A stretch of 64,000 bases of DNA, from positions 68,501-132,500 of the forward strand of contig JAWQEG010002455.1 of NCBI GenBank assembly GCA_033782935.1, in the 5' to 3' direction. Below, piece by piece: positions 1-10,390 of this stretch. A program made the translations under genes and the position numbers. Origin of the DNA: Petrolisthes cinctipes (taxonomy: Eukaryota; Arthropoda; Malacostraca; Decapoda; Porcellanidae). Positions within the stretch are counted from its first letter, which is position 1. Each line of letters starts with the position of its first letter. The notes below the pieces were generated by a model, which saw only the letters and a program-made list of their open reading frames with translations, searched no databases and was not told the DNA's origin.

Positions 1-72
1 CTACGATGAAGGTCCCCAAGGCTGGGACACTCGACAATAAGATGCCGTACTGTCAGAGGGACCAGACAATCA

Positions 73-2463
73 TCACAGTAGGGAGGGTGAGCCCTCTCCA
101 TTAAAAACCCATGAGTCAATAATGTGTGGCCAGTGCGGAGACGGACAAGAGCCGTCTCCCACCGGCAGGGACAGGCCACTGTAGCTCCACAAACCAAGGC
201 GCTGGCGGATGTCGCGGAGCTTGTTAGCCCTGACGGCATTCCATCTGTCCTGCCAGCAGGAACAAACGGTAACATCTATGTAGGGTCGAAGGTCCACTGC
301 AGGAACAGGATGACGCCTGGCTGGAGGCCAAGAATTGGAGGCCGAAGCCTTAGCCAGGGCATCAGCCCGCTCATTCCCATCGACACCCACAAGGGCCGGG
401 ACCCAACAAAAAGTTACTTTGCGGCCACGACGACCCAGGAGGACAAGCCAAAGGGCCATGGTGTACGAGAATGTAAAAGGTTGTACTGAGATATGATATC
501 AGATGACACCGCCAAGCAGGGAAGGGAGTCAGGAAGTCGATGTAATCGAAGCCAACAACGAACCATCAAGGACTGGTGATGGAGATCAAGAGGTGGCTCA
601 TTAGCGTCCACCAGGAGTCTGGGGATTGGGAACGACCTGAAGGCTCCAGATGCCAGACGTACTCCAGCATGATGAACGGGGTCTAAGCCTCTGAGACAGG
701 CATTTGTGGCAGAAGAGTACACCTCACACCCATAGTCGAATTTTGACCTAATAAGAACATGGTATAGGCGGAGGAAGGTGGACCGATCAGCCCCCCAGGA
801 TGTATGGCCCAGGACCCTCAACAGGTTAAGAGCCTTGAGGCAAGAGACCGTAAGTGTACATAAGTGGGGAACTCAAGTCAAACGATGTGACACTGAGGAC
901 GTTTCCCTGGGGGACATCCTCCTCCTGTGCAACAGATGCTGAGTGGGTTGTACCAACCCTCACAGAAAAACTGCGACCACTAAGAAATTCCTTAGGAAAG
1001 AGTGGAAGGTGACCCCGCAGGCCATATAAATGGAGTTGCTGCAGGATGCCATATTGCCATGTAGTGTTATACACTTTCTCTAAATCAAAGAATACACAGA
1101 CAAGGTGTTGATGTCGTGCAAAGGCCTCACATGCAGCAGCTTCCAACCTGACCAGAGCATCTATAGTGGAACGGTGTTTATGAAACCAGACTAGAACGGA
1201 GACAGAAAATCCAAGAAGTATACCAGTCTGACATTCACCATCTTTTCAAATAGTTTACAGAGACAGGAGGTCAAGGGAATTGGTCGGTAATTGAGGGCAA
1301 CACCAGAGTCCTTGCCCGGCATGGGGAAAGGAAGGATGGTGGCAACCCTCCACCCAGAAGGGAAGACACCCTCCAGCCAGATTCTGTTATATAAAGCTAA
1401 AAGAATTGAGTTCGCCTCCTCACCCAAGTGTCGTAACATTGCATATGGGTTGTTGTCTAGCCCAGGAGAAGTGTCGCCGCAGAGAGAGAGAGAGCTGAAT
1501 GTAGGTCTCTCAGGGTGAATATATGGTTATAACTTTCATTCTCGTTCCCTGAAAAATCCAGTACAGTGCGCTCCTTGGCTCTTAACTCATGCCTAACAGC
1601 CAGAGGTCGAGAGTCACGGCTGGAGACTCTTGGGAAAGTAGCCAGAAGTTGTAGGGATAGAGTTGAGAGCAGCAGAGTGGAGCATATCAGTGAAATATGT
1701 GACAGCCTCGTCAGAGCTACCAAAATTGGCTTCAGAAGAGACTGAAGAAGTTAGCTCTCTAATAAACTGCCAGTCAGCCTTCTCTAATTTTCACCGAGGA
1801 AGACGAGACTGTGGTTCGTACCTGTTACTTTCTAAAAGTATAGTGAAATAGTCACTGCCATATAAATCAGGCAACACTCTCCAAGTAAAATCCAACAGAG
1901 CACTGGGTGAGCAAAGGGAAATGTCAATGGCGGTAAAGGTCCCAGTAGGGCTATTAAAATGTGTGACATCTCCCGTATTTAAAATCCCTAATCCTTTATC
2001 CTCAATAAAAGAAGCCAATAAAACACCCCTGGGGTTGACCGAACTGTCACTCCACAGAGGATGACGACCATTAAAATGACCCAATAAAATAAAGGGAGAA
2101 GGAAGGTCCCATACAAGACGGTTGAGATCACCCCTCTCAACTGTAACACTGGGAGGAAGGTATAGACTGCACACAGTGTACGGGCTGTCCATAAAAACCT
2201 TAACTGCAACAGCCTGGAGTGGAGTGTCAAGCTCCAGGCCCGTGCATGGAATATCTTGGTGAACTAGGATGGCAGAGCCACCATGGAGACCCTGCCCTTC
2301 AAATTAATTGGAATAAAATGCAGAGTATGCTGGAGGACTGGCAGGAATGTAGTCCCCAAGCATTGTCTCTTGGAGAGAAACACATGCAGGAGAGAAGCTA
2401 GAGAGAAGAACGCGCAGTTTCTCCCAAGAAGCATGCAAGCCACGTGAATTCCACTGAAGGACC
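73..2463 (-). pseudogene. LINE A1 ORF2 remnant (endonuclease, RT, RNase H)
   Basis: The endonuclease starts near 2460 (VLQWNSRGL, then SLQETML about 2350) and continues through SLYLPPSV and a GHFNGRHPLW motif (canonical GDFN changed to GHFN) at 2192-1791. An in-frame TAA lies near 2300. The RT N-terminus is at 1439-1191 (LNYRPIPLTS), and finger/palm pieces at 1146-826 (FFDLEKVYN, VPQGNVLS). The YADD catalytic block is missing, because the sequence jumps from PQGNVLSVTSF to the thumb region (LRVLGHTSWGADR). RNase H survives only as its C-terminal half (WVPALVGVDGNERADALAK, 459-73). Against copy A2, about 300 bp between endonuclease and RT are also gone (junction near 1635). It cannot make active enzyme. 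Confidence 0.85.
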
Positions 2464-2473
2464 TTGAACTGTG

Positions 2474-3645
2474 TTACTTTAGTACTGATTTGTCTAATCC
2501 TGGGCCACTAGAAAAAGAGCGAACCTGAGGAGTAGTACTTGGGGCAGTAATTGGGACCCATAGACGAGTCCTCGAAGCATCTGATATGTTAGAAGAAGAT
2601 GAAGGTATATGAGCTGGGATATTCTTTGAAACAATTACATTGGTATTGTCCTGTACAACAGTGGTATCACTGACACGGGCAGAGACATAAACATCCATAA
2701 TACAGTTGGCAGAATCACTCCGGTGCTCTAGCGGAAGAGAAACTAAATCTTTTGAAGTCACAACATCCGTGGCATCCACATTAACTTCACGCCCCTCTGA
2801 TGATCCCAAAGGAAGCTTGCGAGGAGGAACTTCTGTTGAATCAAGAGATTCATCAGAGCCACGAGAATGCTTCTGGTGAATTTGAGAGGAACCACGAAGG
2901 CGTCTCTGTGGCAGTTTAGGTGACTTAAGTTTCCTTTTTGGAGAGCTTGTGGCAGCGTGAATCTCTACCACATGGACACCTTTAGCTAAAGTCTGAGAAT
3001 TGTCATGAGTTGAAGGATCACCAGAATGAGTGTCTGATATAGTTTGCAAGACAGAGAAGCTATTATGTAGTGTAACCTTAGAAACGCTCTCACTAGAGTA
3101 AAAAGCAGCTGCTTCTTGAGAGGGTTGAGAGGGTGTTGCAACCGATTTAGGGCAAAGGGAGGAGGCGTATGTCTTCACACCACCATCCTTCTGTCGCCTG
3201 AAGTTGAGTTGCCGTCTGGCACTACCAATGCTAATGAATTGGGTATTAGCCAAGTGGAGGAGATGCTGCTCAAGGAGGCACATGTTACATTGGCTAGAAG
3301 GCAAGGGGTGAGCATCTCTGCAGTAAAAGCAGTAACTCTCTGACCGACACTCAGAAGTAAGATGTGAGTCAAGAGCAGAACAATTACCACACCGGGAACG
3401 GTTGTTGCAGTTCCTCCTCCCATGACCAAACTCATGACAACAGAAACACTGTAGGGGACGCTCAACAAAAGGCTTCACCTCAAAAGAGGTGGGGTTAATG
3501 TTAATGCGATCTGGGATATGCGAGCCATAGAAAGTGAGGATGATCATATTTTTACTGCCTTTCAGCTTCGTTACTCGTTGGACACTGTCTGGGCACATAG
3601 CGAGAATGTCCTCTTCAGATAATTTATACAGGTCCTCATTATATA
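2474..3645 (-). pseudogene. LINE A1 ORF1, C-terminal part (zinc-knuckle RNA-binding protein)
   Basis: An open minus-strand frame carries clustered Cys/His knuckles: CFCCHEFGHGRRNC, CGNC...HLTSEC and CFYCRDAHPLPSSQC. Such knuckles are typical of ORF1 nucleic-acid-binding proteins of I/Jockey-group LINEs. A Ser/Thr-rich tail follows and ends in GPGLDKSVLK at 2474. ORF2 starts almost at once, giving the usual ORF1/ORF2 junction. The frame stays open upstream of the Met at 3598 (EEDILAMCPDS) to 3645, where gypsy-1 interrupts it. Removing gypsy-1 with its ATATA duplication restores the frame to the N-terminal part at 8148. This part of ORF1 is better preserved than ORF2. Confidence 0.85.
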
Positions 3646-4087
3646 TGTGGTTTGATAGGTGTAGTTTTGGAGTGAATTGTACATAATGTAAATATGGGGG
3701 AAGTGAGATTGGTTGGCAACACTGGTTGGCATCACTGCTTGTGGGAGGACAGACAGGTGAGAGGGGCGAGTGTGATCAGAGACTGTGGATAGAAAGGTTG
3801 TAGGGTGGCCACCTCTGTTGCTTTCTTTTTCAGGGTTTATATTATTATTGGTGGGTTGTTGGGGTTTGTATTTGTTATTTGGCGTTGGCAGAGGGGTTTT
3901 GTTGCACTGTGATCGGATGTTGTGGGTCTTTTGGGCTGGGATTGGAGATTGGTGTGCGAGTGTTCAAACTGGGTATAATTGAGTGAGTCGCCAGCGGCCA
4001 GTGATCACACACACATAGTAACTGCAGCTGTGAGAGGTAAGCAGTATCCTTGTGTTATTCTTCTTTTTGTTTTGTATTTTTGCCACA
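3646..4087 (+). repeat. Gypsy-1 5' LTR
   Basis: It begins TGTGGTTTGATAGG and ends TTTTGCCACA (TG...CA). It is repeated almost exactly at 7704-8147. Only about 20 bases separate it from the gag ATG at 4107, an unusually short leader. Confidence 0.9.
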
Positions 4088-4106
4088 AGCTATCTAGGCC
4101 TTTATA

Positions 4107-4898
4107 ATGGCTACTAATGTAAATCTTACTGACATAATGCGGACTTGTGATGGAGCTGAGAACATAGTGGAATGGCTTGACAAGTTTGAATTGCTGGTAA
4201 AATTGAGAGATATCAAACAAGTGGAGACAGTGTTACCTATGTTCCTTGAAGGTAATGCTTTGGCGGTGTACACAGAGCTTAGTGATGATGATAAGAAATC
4301 AGTCAAGGCCATTAAGGAGGCACTGCTGAATGCGTTCTCCATTAATCTGTTTAGGGCCTATGAGCAGTTTTCTAAGCGGGCCTGGCGTGATGAGCCTGTT
4401 GATGTTTACATGACTGAACTACGAAAGCTGGCGTGGCTAGCCGGCATCACATCAGATAAGTTGCTTCTAAGAGCTTTTGTAGTGGGACTGCCGTCTGTGG
4501 GGTCGCGTGAGCTCAGAGCGACTGCCAATATTGAGAACTTAGCTTTGTCAGCTGTGGTCGAACGTGCAAGGGCACTGATGTCAGAGTTGATGGAGGGACC
4601 TTGTGCTGCAGTGGCTGCAAGGCAGTTTGCCAGTAGAAACACTGGTATCAGAGCTGAGGAGCGGGTGAGGAACTTTGCTGATAGAGACAAGCAAGCGGGG
4701 ACCCAGGGTGAACGTCGATGTTATGAGTGCGGGGGACCTCATCTTGTCCGTAGTTGCCCAAAGAAGGACAGAGGGGTCAGAGAAGTGAAATGTTGGACGT
4801 GCGGAGGAATAGGACACCTGTCAAGGGCTTACCCAAGTGGACAGGGAAACTTACAGAGAGGAGCTTGTGCACCGGAAGCTCCTCAGGGTGTGGAGTAA
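4107..4898 (+). CDS. gag: Gypsy-1 Gag polyprotein (intact, 263 aa)
   Basis: The frame runs from ATG at 4107 to TAA at 4896-4898. An alpha-helical capsid-like region (residues ~10-165, with WLDKFELLV and VDVYMTELRKLA) is followed by a basic stretch and two nucleocapsid knuckles. The first is CYECGGPHLVRSC. The second, CWTCGGIGHLSRAYP, has lost its last Cys (now Tyr). Gag would form the intracellular retroelement particle and package RNA. The protease frame overlaps its 3' end in the -1 register from 4754, with a frameshift signal at 4844. This is the best-preserved gene of the element. Capsid assignment is by position and helical look, not by a matched motif. Confidence 0.85.
   Translation: MATNVNLTDIMRTCDGAENIVEWLDKFELLVKLRDIKQVETVLPMFLEGNALAVYTELSDDDKKSVKAIKEALLNAFSINLFRAYEQFSKRAWRDEPVDVYMTELRKLAWLAGITSDKLLLRAFVVGLPSVGSRELRATANIENLALSAVVERARALMSELMEGPCAAVAARQFASRNTGIRAEERVRNFADRDKQAGTQGERRCYECGGPHLVRSCPKKDRGVREVKCWTCGGIGHLSRAYPSGQGNLQRGACAPEAPQGVE
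4844..4884 (+). promoter_or_regulatory. Programmed -1 ribosomal frameshift signal (GGGAAAC plus stem-loop)
   Basis: The heptamer GGGAAAC at 4844-4850 lies in the required phase of the gag frame (G GGA AAC). After a 7-base spacer (4851-4857) comes a perfect 9-bp stem, GAGGAGCTT (4858-4866) with AAGCTCCTC (4876-4884), and a 9-base loop. A slip by -1 enters the frame that runs into the protease. This is the canonical architecture of retroviral gag-pro frameshift sites. Function is inferred, not shown. Confidence 0.8.
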
Positions 4899-5233
4899 CG
4901 GCGCTTCTGGTGATTAATGGTGTTGTGGAAGGAAGGTAAGCAAGAGTGTTGGTGGACACAGGATGTTCGAGGACTGTGGTTGCATCCTGGGTGATTAGTG
5001 ATTTTGATGCGTGGAAGGGGATTGTGGTTGGAGATGATGGGCACGAAGTGCCGAGCATGGGGAATACAATTGTGTCAATTGAGGTGGACGGACTGATCGC
5101 TGATGTTAATTGCGTGGTTATGGGACATCTTATAGAAGGTGTGGATGCAATTTTGGGAATGGATTTTATTCAGTTAGCTGGTGGGCTTGAATGGAAGCAT
5201 GGCAAGGTCTGGATTCCTGAGTGTAAGAAATAG
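4844..5233 (+). pseudogene. Gypsy-1 retropepsin (protease), reached by -1 frameshift
   Basis: In the -1 frame after 4844 the sequence reads GVTALLVINGVVEGR, then an in-frame TAA (4937-4939), then ARVLVDTGCSRTVV. VDTG is the catalytic aspartate motif of retropepsins, and ILGMDFI near 5155 is the usual flap-to-C-terminal ILG-D motif. The single TAA is probably a point mutation, since the frame is open on both sides and the motif spacing is normal. The frame ends at TAG 5231-5233. The product would cleave Gag-Pol in the particle; this copy could not without readthrough. Confidence 0.75.
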
Positions 5234-6621
5234 AGAGGACGGGAGGCAGCTGAAATTAGACAGGAAGGCTCGAGCAGCGGTTAGTCGAGCAAAACCGGTG
5301 CCGATGCTAACTGTGGAAGACAAAGACTTTGAGGCTAGATTTGATGGTAAATCGTGGACAGTGAGGTGGCATTGGAGAGATGGACAGCCGCCTGTATTGA
5401 TCAATGAAGTTGACTGGTATAGGAGTGCCAAGACAGAGCAAGTAAAGGAGAAAATGGAAGAAGAGGTGAAGACGGATTAAAAGGGGGTGGATGAAGAGGT
5501 GTGAGGATCAGAGCAATGGGAAAGGGATCCTACCTCTTCTAGCAGTGGTGCAAGCTAATAAGGACAAGGTTAGACCGGTTCTGGACTTCAGGGAACTGAA
5601 CAGGCATGTGGAGAGCCATCCGGGTGTTGATGTGGCAGTATGTACAGAAATGCTGAAGAAGTGGAGGCGAATTTCGGAACATTTGAAGCTAGTGGACCTG
5701 AAGTCAGCGTATCTACAAATTCGGGTGGACGAGACCTTATGGTCATATCAGAGGATTAATTTTGATGGAGTTCTGTACTATCTGACCAGACTTGGATTCG
5801 GGTTGAGCAGTGCACCAAAGATAATGACAAAGATCCTTAATAAAGTGCTGTCACAGGATGAGCGGATAAGAAAGGGGACAAGCAGTTATATTGATGACAT
5901 TATAGTCAATGAAGATATTGTATCAGCAGGAGAGGTAGTTAAACATCTTGAGCGCTACGGGTTGGAGACAAAGGCGCCTGAGGACTTAGAAGGAGGAAGG
6001 GTCCTGGGTCTTGCGCTGGCCAAGGACCAGAATGGTGAACTGTTATTTGGTAGGGGTAACACTCTGCCGGATGTAGCGGGTGTTGAATCATTAACTCGTC
6101 ATGAGTTGTTCTCTGCATGTGGGAGGATCGTGGAGCATTATCCTGTGTGTGGATGGCTCAGAGTAGCATGCAGTTTTATGAAGAGAGTATGTGAAGGAGA
6201 AAGATGGGATGATGATGTGGGAGAGAGAGCTATGGGCAGGATGAGGGACCTGTTGGCCAGGTTGGCTGTAGAAGATCCAGTGAAGGGGAGGTTCCATGTG
6301 TCACCTTGTGAAAGGGGTCGTGTGTGGTGCGATGCTAGCAGCTTGGCTTTGGGGGTTGCAGTTGAGATTGGGGGACAGACTGTTGAGGATGCTGCATGGT
6401 TGCAGAAAAAAGATGATTCAGGCCACATTAATATTGCAGAGTTGGATGCGGTGGTCAAAGGTGTGAATTTGGCCTTGAGGTGGGGGCTGAAATCTGTAGA
6501 AATAATGACAGATTCGATGATGGTGCTGAGGTGGTTGAGAACTGTTCTTGATGACGAAAACAGAGTTAGAGTTACTGGGATGTCAGAAATGCTGGTCAGA
6601 AGGAGATTATCGGTTTTGTGA
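5234..6621 (+). pseudogene. pol: Gypsy-1 reverse transcriptase and RNase H
   Basis: The long frame 5491-6621 carries RT blocks KVRPVLDFRELN, LVDLKSAYLQI, LTRLGFGLSSAPKIM and the catalytic YIDDI. The RNase H domain follows (VWCDASSLALGVAVEIGG, AELDAVVKGVN, IMTDSMMVLRWL), which shows D, E and D catalytic residues. The preceding stretch 5234-5480 is open in another frame and likely encodes the protease-RT linker. The stop at 6619-6621 and the changed frame from 6637 show a break before integrase. It would copy element RNA into DNA. Confidence 0.8.
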
Positions 6622-6636
6622 GATCTTGTTTGTGAA

Positions 6637-7684
6637 TTGGGTGTGAAGATGACAGTGTCTTTCACCCCTTCAGAGAAGAACAGATCTGATGCGCTAAATA
6701 GAGTGCCAAAAGCCTCGCTGGGTGAGGTGGAGGTAGCGTCGGTGGTTGACATTCAGGATTTGCACTCGAAGCATCACTTTGGAGTGGACAGAACTCTGTA
6801 CCTAACTAGGTTGGTGGATCCATCAGTAAAGAGGGAATGTGTTGAGTCTGTTGTGAGGTCATGCAGGCAGTGCCAGACTATCGACCCAGCACCATCGAAC
6901 AATGTTCTGGGGGAAATAAGTGTACCTGAGAATTGGGCCAGGCTAGCGTTAGATGTGACACGCTTTCAAGGAAGAGCATATCTCACAGTTGTGGATTGTG
7001 GACCGAGTAGATTTGCAGTGTGGCAGGAGGTGGCTTCGGAGAACGCTCGTGAGATCTGTGGTCATATGACACAAATAATTTTGGAGAGAGGTTCTGATGG
7101 ACAATAGCACAGCGTTCCGGTCCCATCAGTTTGCGGAGGCTTGCAGGGAGTGGAACATAACTCGGAGGTTCCGGGCAGCTTATCGGCCGTCAGGGAATGG
7201 GATTGCTGAGCGCATGCACCGTACTATAAAGTCTATGGCCGCAAGATCTGGGAAGAGTCCGTTGAAAATGGTGTTTTGGTACAACCTGGCAGCAAGGGAG
7301 GGTGTTAATGGAGAGACGGCTCCTGCGAAGGTACTTCATAAGTATTCGTGGAGACACCCTGCCCTTAAGAGAGAAAGGGAACAAAATGTGATTCATTCAA
7401 GATTTAGTGTTGGGGACCTGGTGGTTGTGAAACCGGCTGATAGGCGGTGTATGACAGGGTGGGCTGATGGAAAGGTGACTGGGATTACATCAGAGAATAC
7501 CATAGAGGTGGATGGTGTCCCACGCCATGTGCTTGATGTCTGTCATCTGTTCCTAGATGGGGAGTCGGACGAGGAACATACAGACGAGCCAGATGATGTT
7601 ATAGCCCAGGAAGTTCAGGAGGCGCCTAGGCGTTCAGAGCGCGCCAGACGTCCGCTGGCATGGCTATCTGATTATGAATATTGA
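6637..7684 (+). pseudogene. Gypsy-1 integrase, one frameshift
   Basis: Frame 6637-7107 has a His/Cys zinc-binding region (HHFGVDRTLYL...SCRQC) and the first catalytic Asp in LALDVTRF. The reading frame shifts near 7095, and 7097-7684 continues with DNSTAF and NGIAERMHR. That gives exactly 35 residues between the second D and the E (DD35E). A C-terminal region (FSVGDLVVVKPADRR) resembles the gypsy integrase tail. The frame ends at 7684, just before the 3' LTR. Strand-transfer activity is expected for the family, but this copy is broken by the single frameshift. Confidence 0.85.
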
Positions 7685-7703
7685 TAAAGAGATCATGGGG
7701 GTG

Positions 7704-8147
7704 TGTGGTTTGATAGGTGTAGTTTTGGAGTGAATTGTACATAATGTAAATATGGGGGAAGTGAGATTGGTTGGCGACACTGGTTGGCATCACTGCTTGT
7801 GGGAGGACAGACAGGTGAGAGGGGCGAGTGTGATCAGAGACTGTGGATAGAGAGGTTATAGGGTGGCCACCTCTGTTGCTTTCTTTTTCAGGGTTTATAT
7901 TATTATTGGTGGGTTGTTGGGGTTTGTATTTGTTATTCGGCGTTGGCAGCGGGGTTTTGCTGCACTGTGATCAGATGCTGTGGGTCTTTTGAGCTGGGAT
8001 TGGAGATTGGTGTGCGAGTTTTCAAACTGGGTATAATTGAGTGAGTCGCTGGCGGCCGGTGATCACACACACATAGTAACTGCAGCTGTGAGAGGTAAGC
8101 AGTATCCTTGTGTTATTCTTCTTTTTTTTTTTTGTAATTTTGCCATA
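7704..8147 (+). repeat. Gypsy-1 3' LTR
   Basis: It matches 3646-4087 with scattered substitutions and a longer poly-T run near 8122. Its terminal CA has mutated to TA (TGCCATA). The target duplication ATATA follows at 8148. Confidence 0.9.
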
Positions 8148-8790
8148 ATATATACGCCCCTTGCTATAATTAAATGTTCGATGTGGTTTAATAGATTCAA
8201 ACATGCTATCAGAAAGACAGGGGAGATTGAGGAGCATCATGGCCTGTGTAAGATCTTTGGCTCTGATTAAAACGCTCATACCATATTTCTTTAGGTGGCC
8301 CATTGGTAATAATCCAATTTCTTTCTCCAGATACCGGGAAGCATGGATAAGGTTACCACGTCCCTCCCTGTAGTAAGCCACAAACCAAAAGGGTGTAGGA
8401 AGCCAACGTTCCTTTGGGACATGCTCTACAGAGTCATCAAATATGTTAGGGCAGTAGTCATTGTCACTGTCAACTACATTGGTGGACCGCATCATCTGAA
8501 CTTTACAATGAGTATCCCCCACAGTCAGAGAACCTTTTGCCTCAAATGCTGCTTTGGCAGCAGCATTTGTATTGAAAGTAATATAGCACCGATTAGACCT
8601 ACAATCACTGTCATATGTGATTCGGATATGAAGAACTACTCCAAAACACTTAAAAATGGAGTGGATAGCGCCATAGGAAAAGGATGCAAGTACATTCGTT
8701 AACGTGTCAAAATCGCTAACAAGGTTCGTCGAATCACACGCCCGACCTGCTAGGTCTAGTCTTATTTGCAGCTTTCTGCATACTACTACG
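8148..8790 (-). pseudogene. LINE A1 ORF1, N-terminal part (RRM-like)
   Basis: The minus frame reads NRCYITFNTNAAAKAAFEA followed by GDTHCKVQMMRS, which has the feel of an RRM beta3-alpha2-beta4 segment. A linker (ERWLPTPFWFVAYY, LEKEIGLLPMG, FNYSKGRIY) then joins in frame to the piece at 3645 once gypsy-1 is removed. The frame is open upstream to about 8790. A possible ATG (complement near 8780) is in another frame, so the start is probably damaged by a frameshift near 8740. The RRM assignment is inference from the pattern; the continuity with the zinc-knuckle part is seen directly. Confidence 0.75.
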
Positions 8791-9310
8791 ACCAGAGAGT
8801 GATGTCTCGCGGGCCTAGTCGACCACCGCTCGAGGAAGAGATTGGGACTTTTATTTATCCATTTATCATTTTTTTATTTAATGTTGTTGGCCCCAGGAGC
8901 CAAGAGCTACTACCTACCGGGCAGATGAGGGGACCGAGCGCTGGTCGCCGTGGGCGAGTGGACCCCCACGGGTCCACTCGTTTTAAAAAGCAGCCCCAAT
9001 GGCTCGAAAGTTTGCCCACGACGGTGCTGAGACCCCCTTCCCTAACATCTCCCGGCCCAGAAACCAACCATCCAACATAGGACGGCCCCTAGAGGGCGGT
9101 CCCTCCGGAGGGCAGCACTGTTGGTCCGTACTGGCAGACTAATGCATGGGAACCATTTAGTCTGGTCTCTCACTGGCGACCTTACTAGCATGGGAAGCCC
9201 TCTCTCCCGAAATCGGGGCAGAGCAGGGGCCGGAACCCCCTCTATCCTAGCTCGCCAGGTCTCAGAGACACGCAAGCCCCCCCACCACGTCAAGGCAGTT
9301 CCCATTTTGG
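8791..9310 (-). other. LINE A1 5' leader, GC-rich and strongly structured
   Basis: This GC-rich stretch precedes ORF1 on the minus strand and contrasts with the AT-rich flank beyond 9310. It holds a perfect hairpin at 8955-8980 (10-bp stem CGAGTGGACC/GGTCCACTCG, 6-base loop) and further C/G-rich hairpins near 9205 and 9230. An 87-codon minus frame (9305-9042) is open across it, but I treat that as incidental. The likely role is a 5' UTR/internal promoter region; the exact 5' end is uncertain. Confidence 0.6.
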
Positions 9311-9439
9311 GGGTAGTCTTATAAGTAACTTCTCTTAATAGTGTCTATAAATTCTTAACTCAGTGTAGTTCATAATTCTCCTTTACTTGTAGGTTAAGAG
9401 AAGTTTAAAGGAAGACTAGTGGTGAGGTTTTTAATCTGG

Positions 9440-9790
9440 TTTATTCTATGGCTATTCTATAAGTAGCTTATTGAGAACCAATTATTTTGTTGTCTTTCCA
9501 TAGTTTCAGTTGTTAATTCATTCAGGTTATTGCTCATTTCAAGTGTTGATATTTTTCCGCATATGTCATTTGATCTTTCTAGCAGTAAATGTTTTAATTT
9601 TGGAAGATTTGTACGGTTGTGTAGTTCTTCATTGGTTATTATATGGGGATATTTTATGTTGAAAATGAATGTTAACGGTTTATTTTGAATTATTTGAAGA
9701 TAGTTTAAAGTTGTTTTCTTCATGGTTATTTGTCATATGTGTGGATATACTATTATCGACCTTATTAATGCCAGATATAGTTTTCTTTTA
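9440..9790 (-). mobile_element. Fragment of a Jockey-type LINE (RT C-terminus)
   Basis: The minus frame 9723-9457 reads KKTTLNYLQIIQNKPL then NEELHNRTNLPKLKHLL. This is the end-of-RT pattern of Jockey/CR1 LINEs (LQxxQNxAL...T..ELH...LP.L). Only this terminal piece remains between LINE A1's leader and the gypsy-2 LTR. The limits are approximate. Confidence 0.6.
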
Positions 9791-9806
9791 TTTTTTGTGT
9801 TAAGTC

Positions 9807-10388
9807 TGAGACAGTAAGGAAGCTCCTTATGCATCTACCTTATGCAACAGACTCTAGAATACACCATACAGTTTATTGGTAACATACAAGAGTTCAGTAC
9901 ATATGATATGGGGAAGGCCAGTCTGCCGCTGTAGCATCGTGGAGAGTCGGTAGTTGCAGGGTCGCTTGTGTTGTAGTGTAGAACAGGGGTACAGCATGTG
10001 GTCGGAGTGGAAACACGTGGAATGCAGGTGTGAGACGACGGCAGGAATAGGGCTGGTCCTTCCACCTCGGTAGCTCACTGGATAGTCTACTATACAAGCG
10101 CTGCTTCACTCTTTATCTCCTTGCTTCAGGTTCTCGTATGTAGCATCACTCACGTGATCACGCCATCACCTGACCTGCTGCACCCACTTTGGTTCAATAC
10201 TGGAGGAAGCGGGAGGCTGGCGGCTGGGTTCCCAAGAGTACGTTATGCTGAGCCAGGAGACGGGATTAACGAAACCGCCAGACTGTGGCTTGTCTGGGAT
10301 GGGGAGAGTACAAAGGAACAGGGAGCGGCATACCAGCACATGGAATATATATAGAGAAATATAGAGTGGTGCATATGGCGCCACTACA
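9807..10388 (-). repeat. Gypsy-2 3' LTR
   Basis: On the minus strand it begins TGTAGTGGCGCCATATGC at 10388 and ends near 9807. It contains CCAATAAACTGTATGGTGTATTC, with AATAAA acting as polyadenylation signal, and AGCTTCCTTACTGTCTCA at the end. Gypsy-4's LTRs share the start (TGTARTGGTGC) and the end (GGCTTCCTTACCATTATAA). The left edge is set by the CA terminus and is approximate. Confidence 0.75.
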
Positions 10389-10390
10389 TT

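Larger units (their letters stand above)
3646..8147 (+). mobile_element. Gypsy-1: Ty3/gypsy-like LTR retrotransposon inserted in LINE A1 ORF1
   Basis: Two direct LTRs (3646-4087 and 7704-8147) enclose gag, protease, RT, RNase H and integrase in that order, which is the Ty3/gypsy (or BEL) order. Flanking ATATA at 3641-3645 and 8148-8152 is a 5-bp target duplication, and removing it restores the LINE ORF1 frame. The RT style (LGFGLSSAPKIMT, YIDDI) suggests a divergent gypsy lineage. The coding regions carry a few frameshifts and stops, so this copy is defective. The LTRs differ by roughly a dozen visible substitutions plus poly-T length, suggesting moderate age. No clear tRNA primer site was recognised after 4087. 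Confidence 0.9.
1..9310 (-). mobile_element. LINE A1: RNase H-bearing non-LTR retrotransposon, interrupted by gypsy-1
   Basis: On the minus strand the order is a GC-rich 5' leader (about 9310-8791), ORF1 with an RRM-like part and CCHC knuckles (8790-8148, continuing at 3645-2474), then ORF2 with endonuclease, reverse transcriptase and RNase H (2463-73). The 3' untranslated end lies beyond the window edge: base 1 corresponds to base 23033 of a second copy, which continues about 410 bp further to its tail. Gypsy-1 occupies 3646-8147. The EN-RT-RNase H order places it in the I/Jockey group of non-LTR elements; I cannot fix the clade. Frameshifts, stops and internal deletions make this copy dead. 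Confidence 0.85.

Noticed and set aside
4887..4891. Pseudoknot extending the gypsy-1 frameshift hairpin (loop CACC with GGTG)
   Set aside because: The pairing is possible on paper, but only 2 bases would have to span a 9-bp stem, so a simple hairpin is more likely.
9042..9305. An 87-codon minus frame in the LINE A leader as a protein gene
   Set aside because: High GC makes long chance frames likely, and it lies upstream of ORF1 without a separate signal; kept only as a leader feature.
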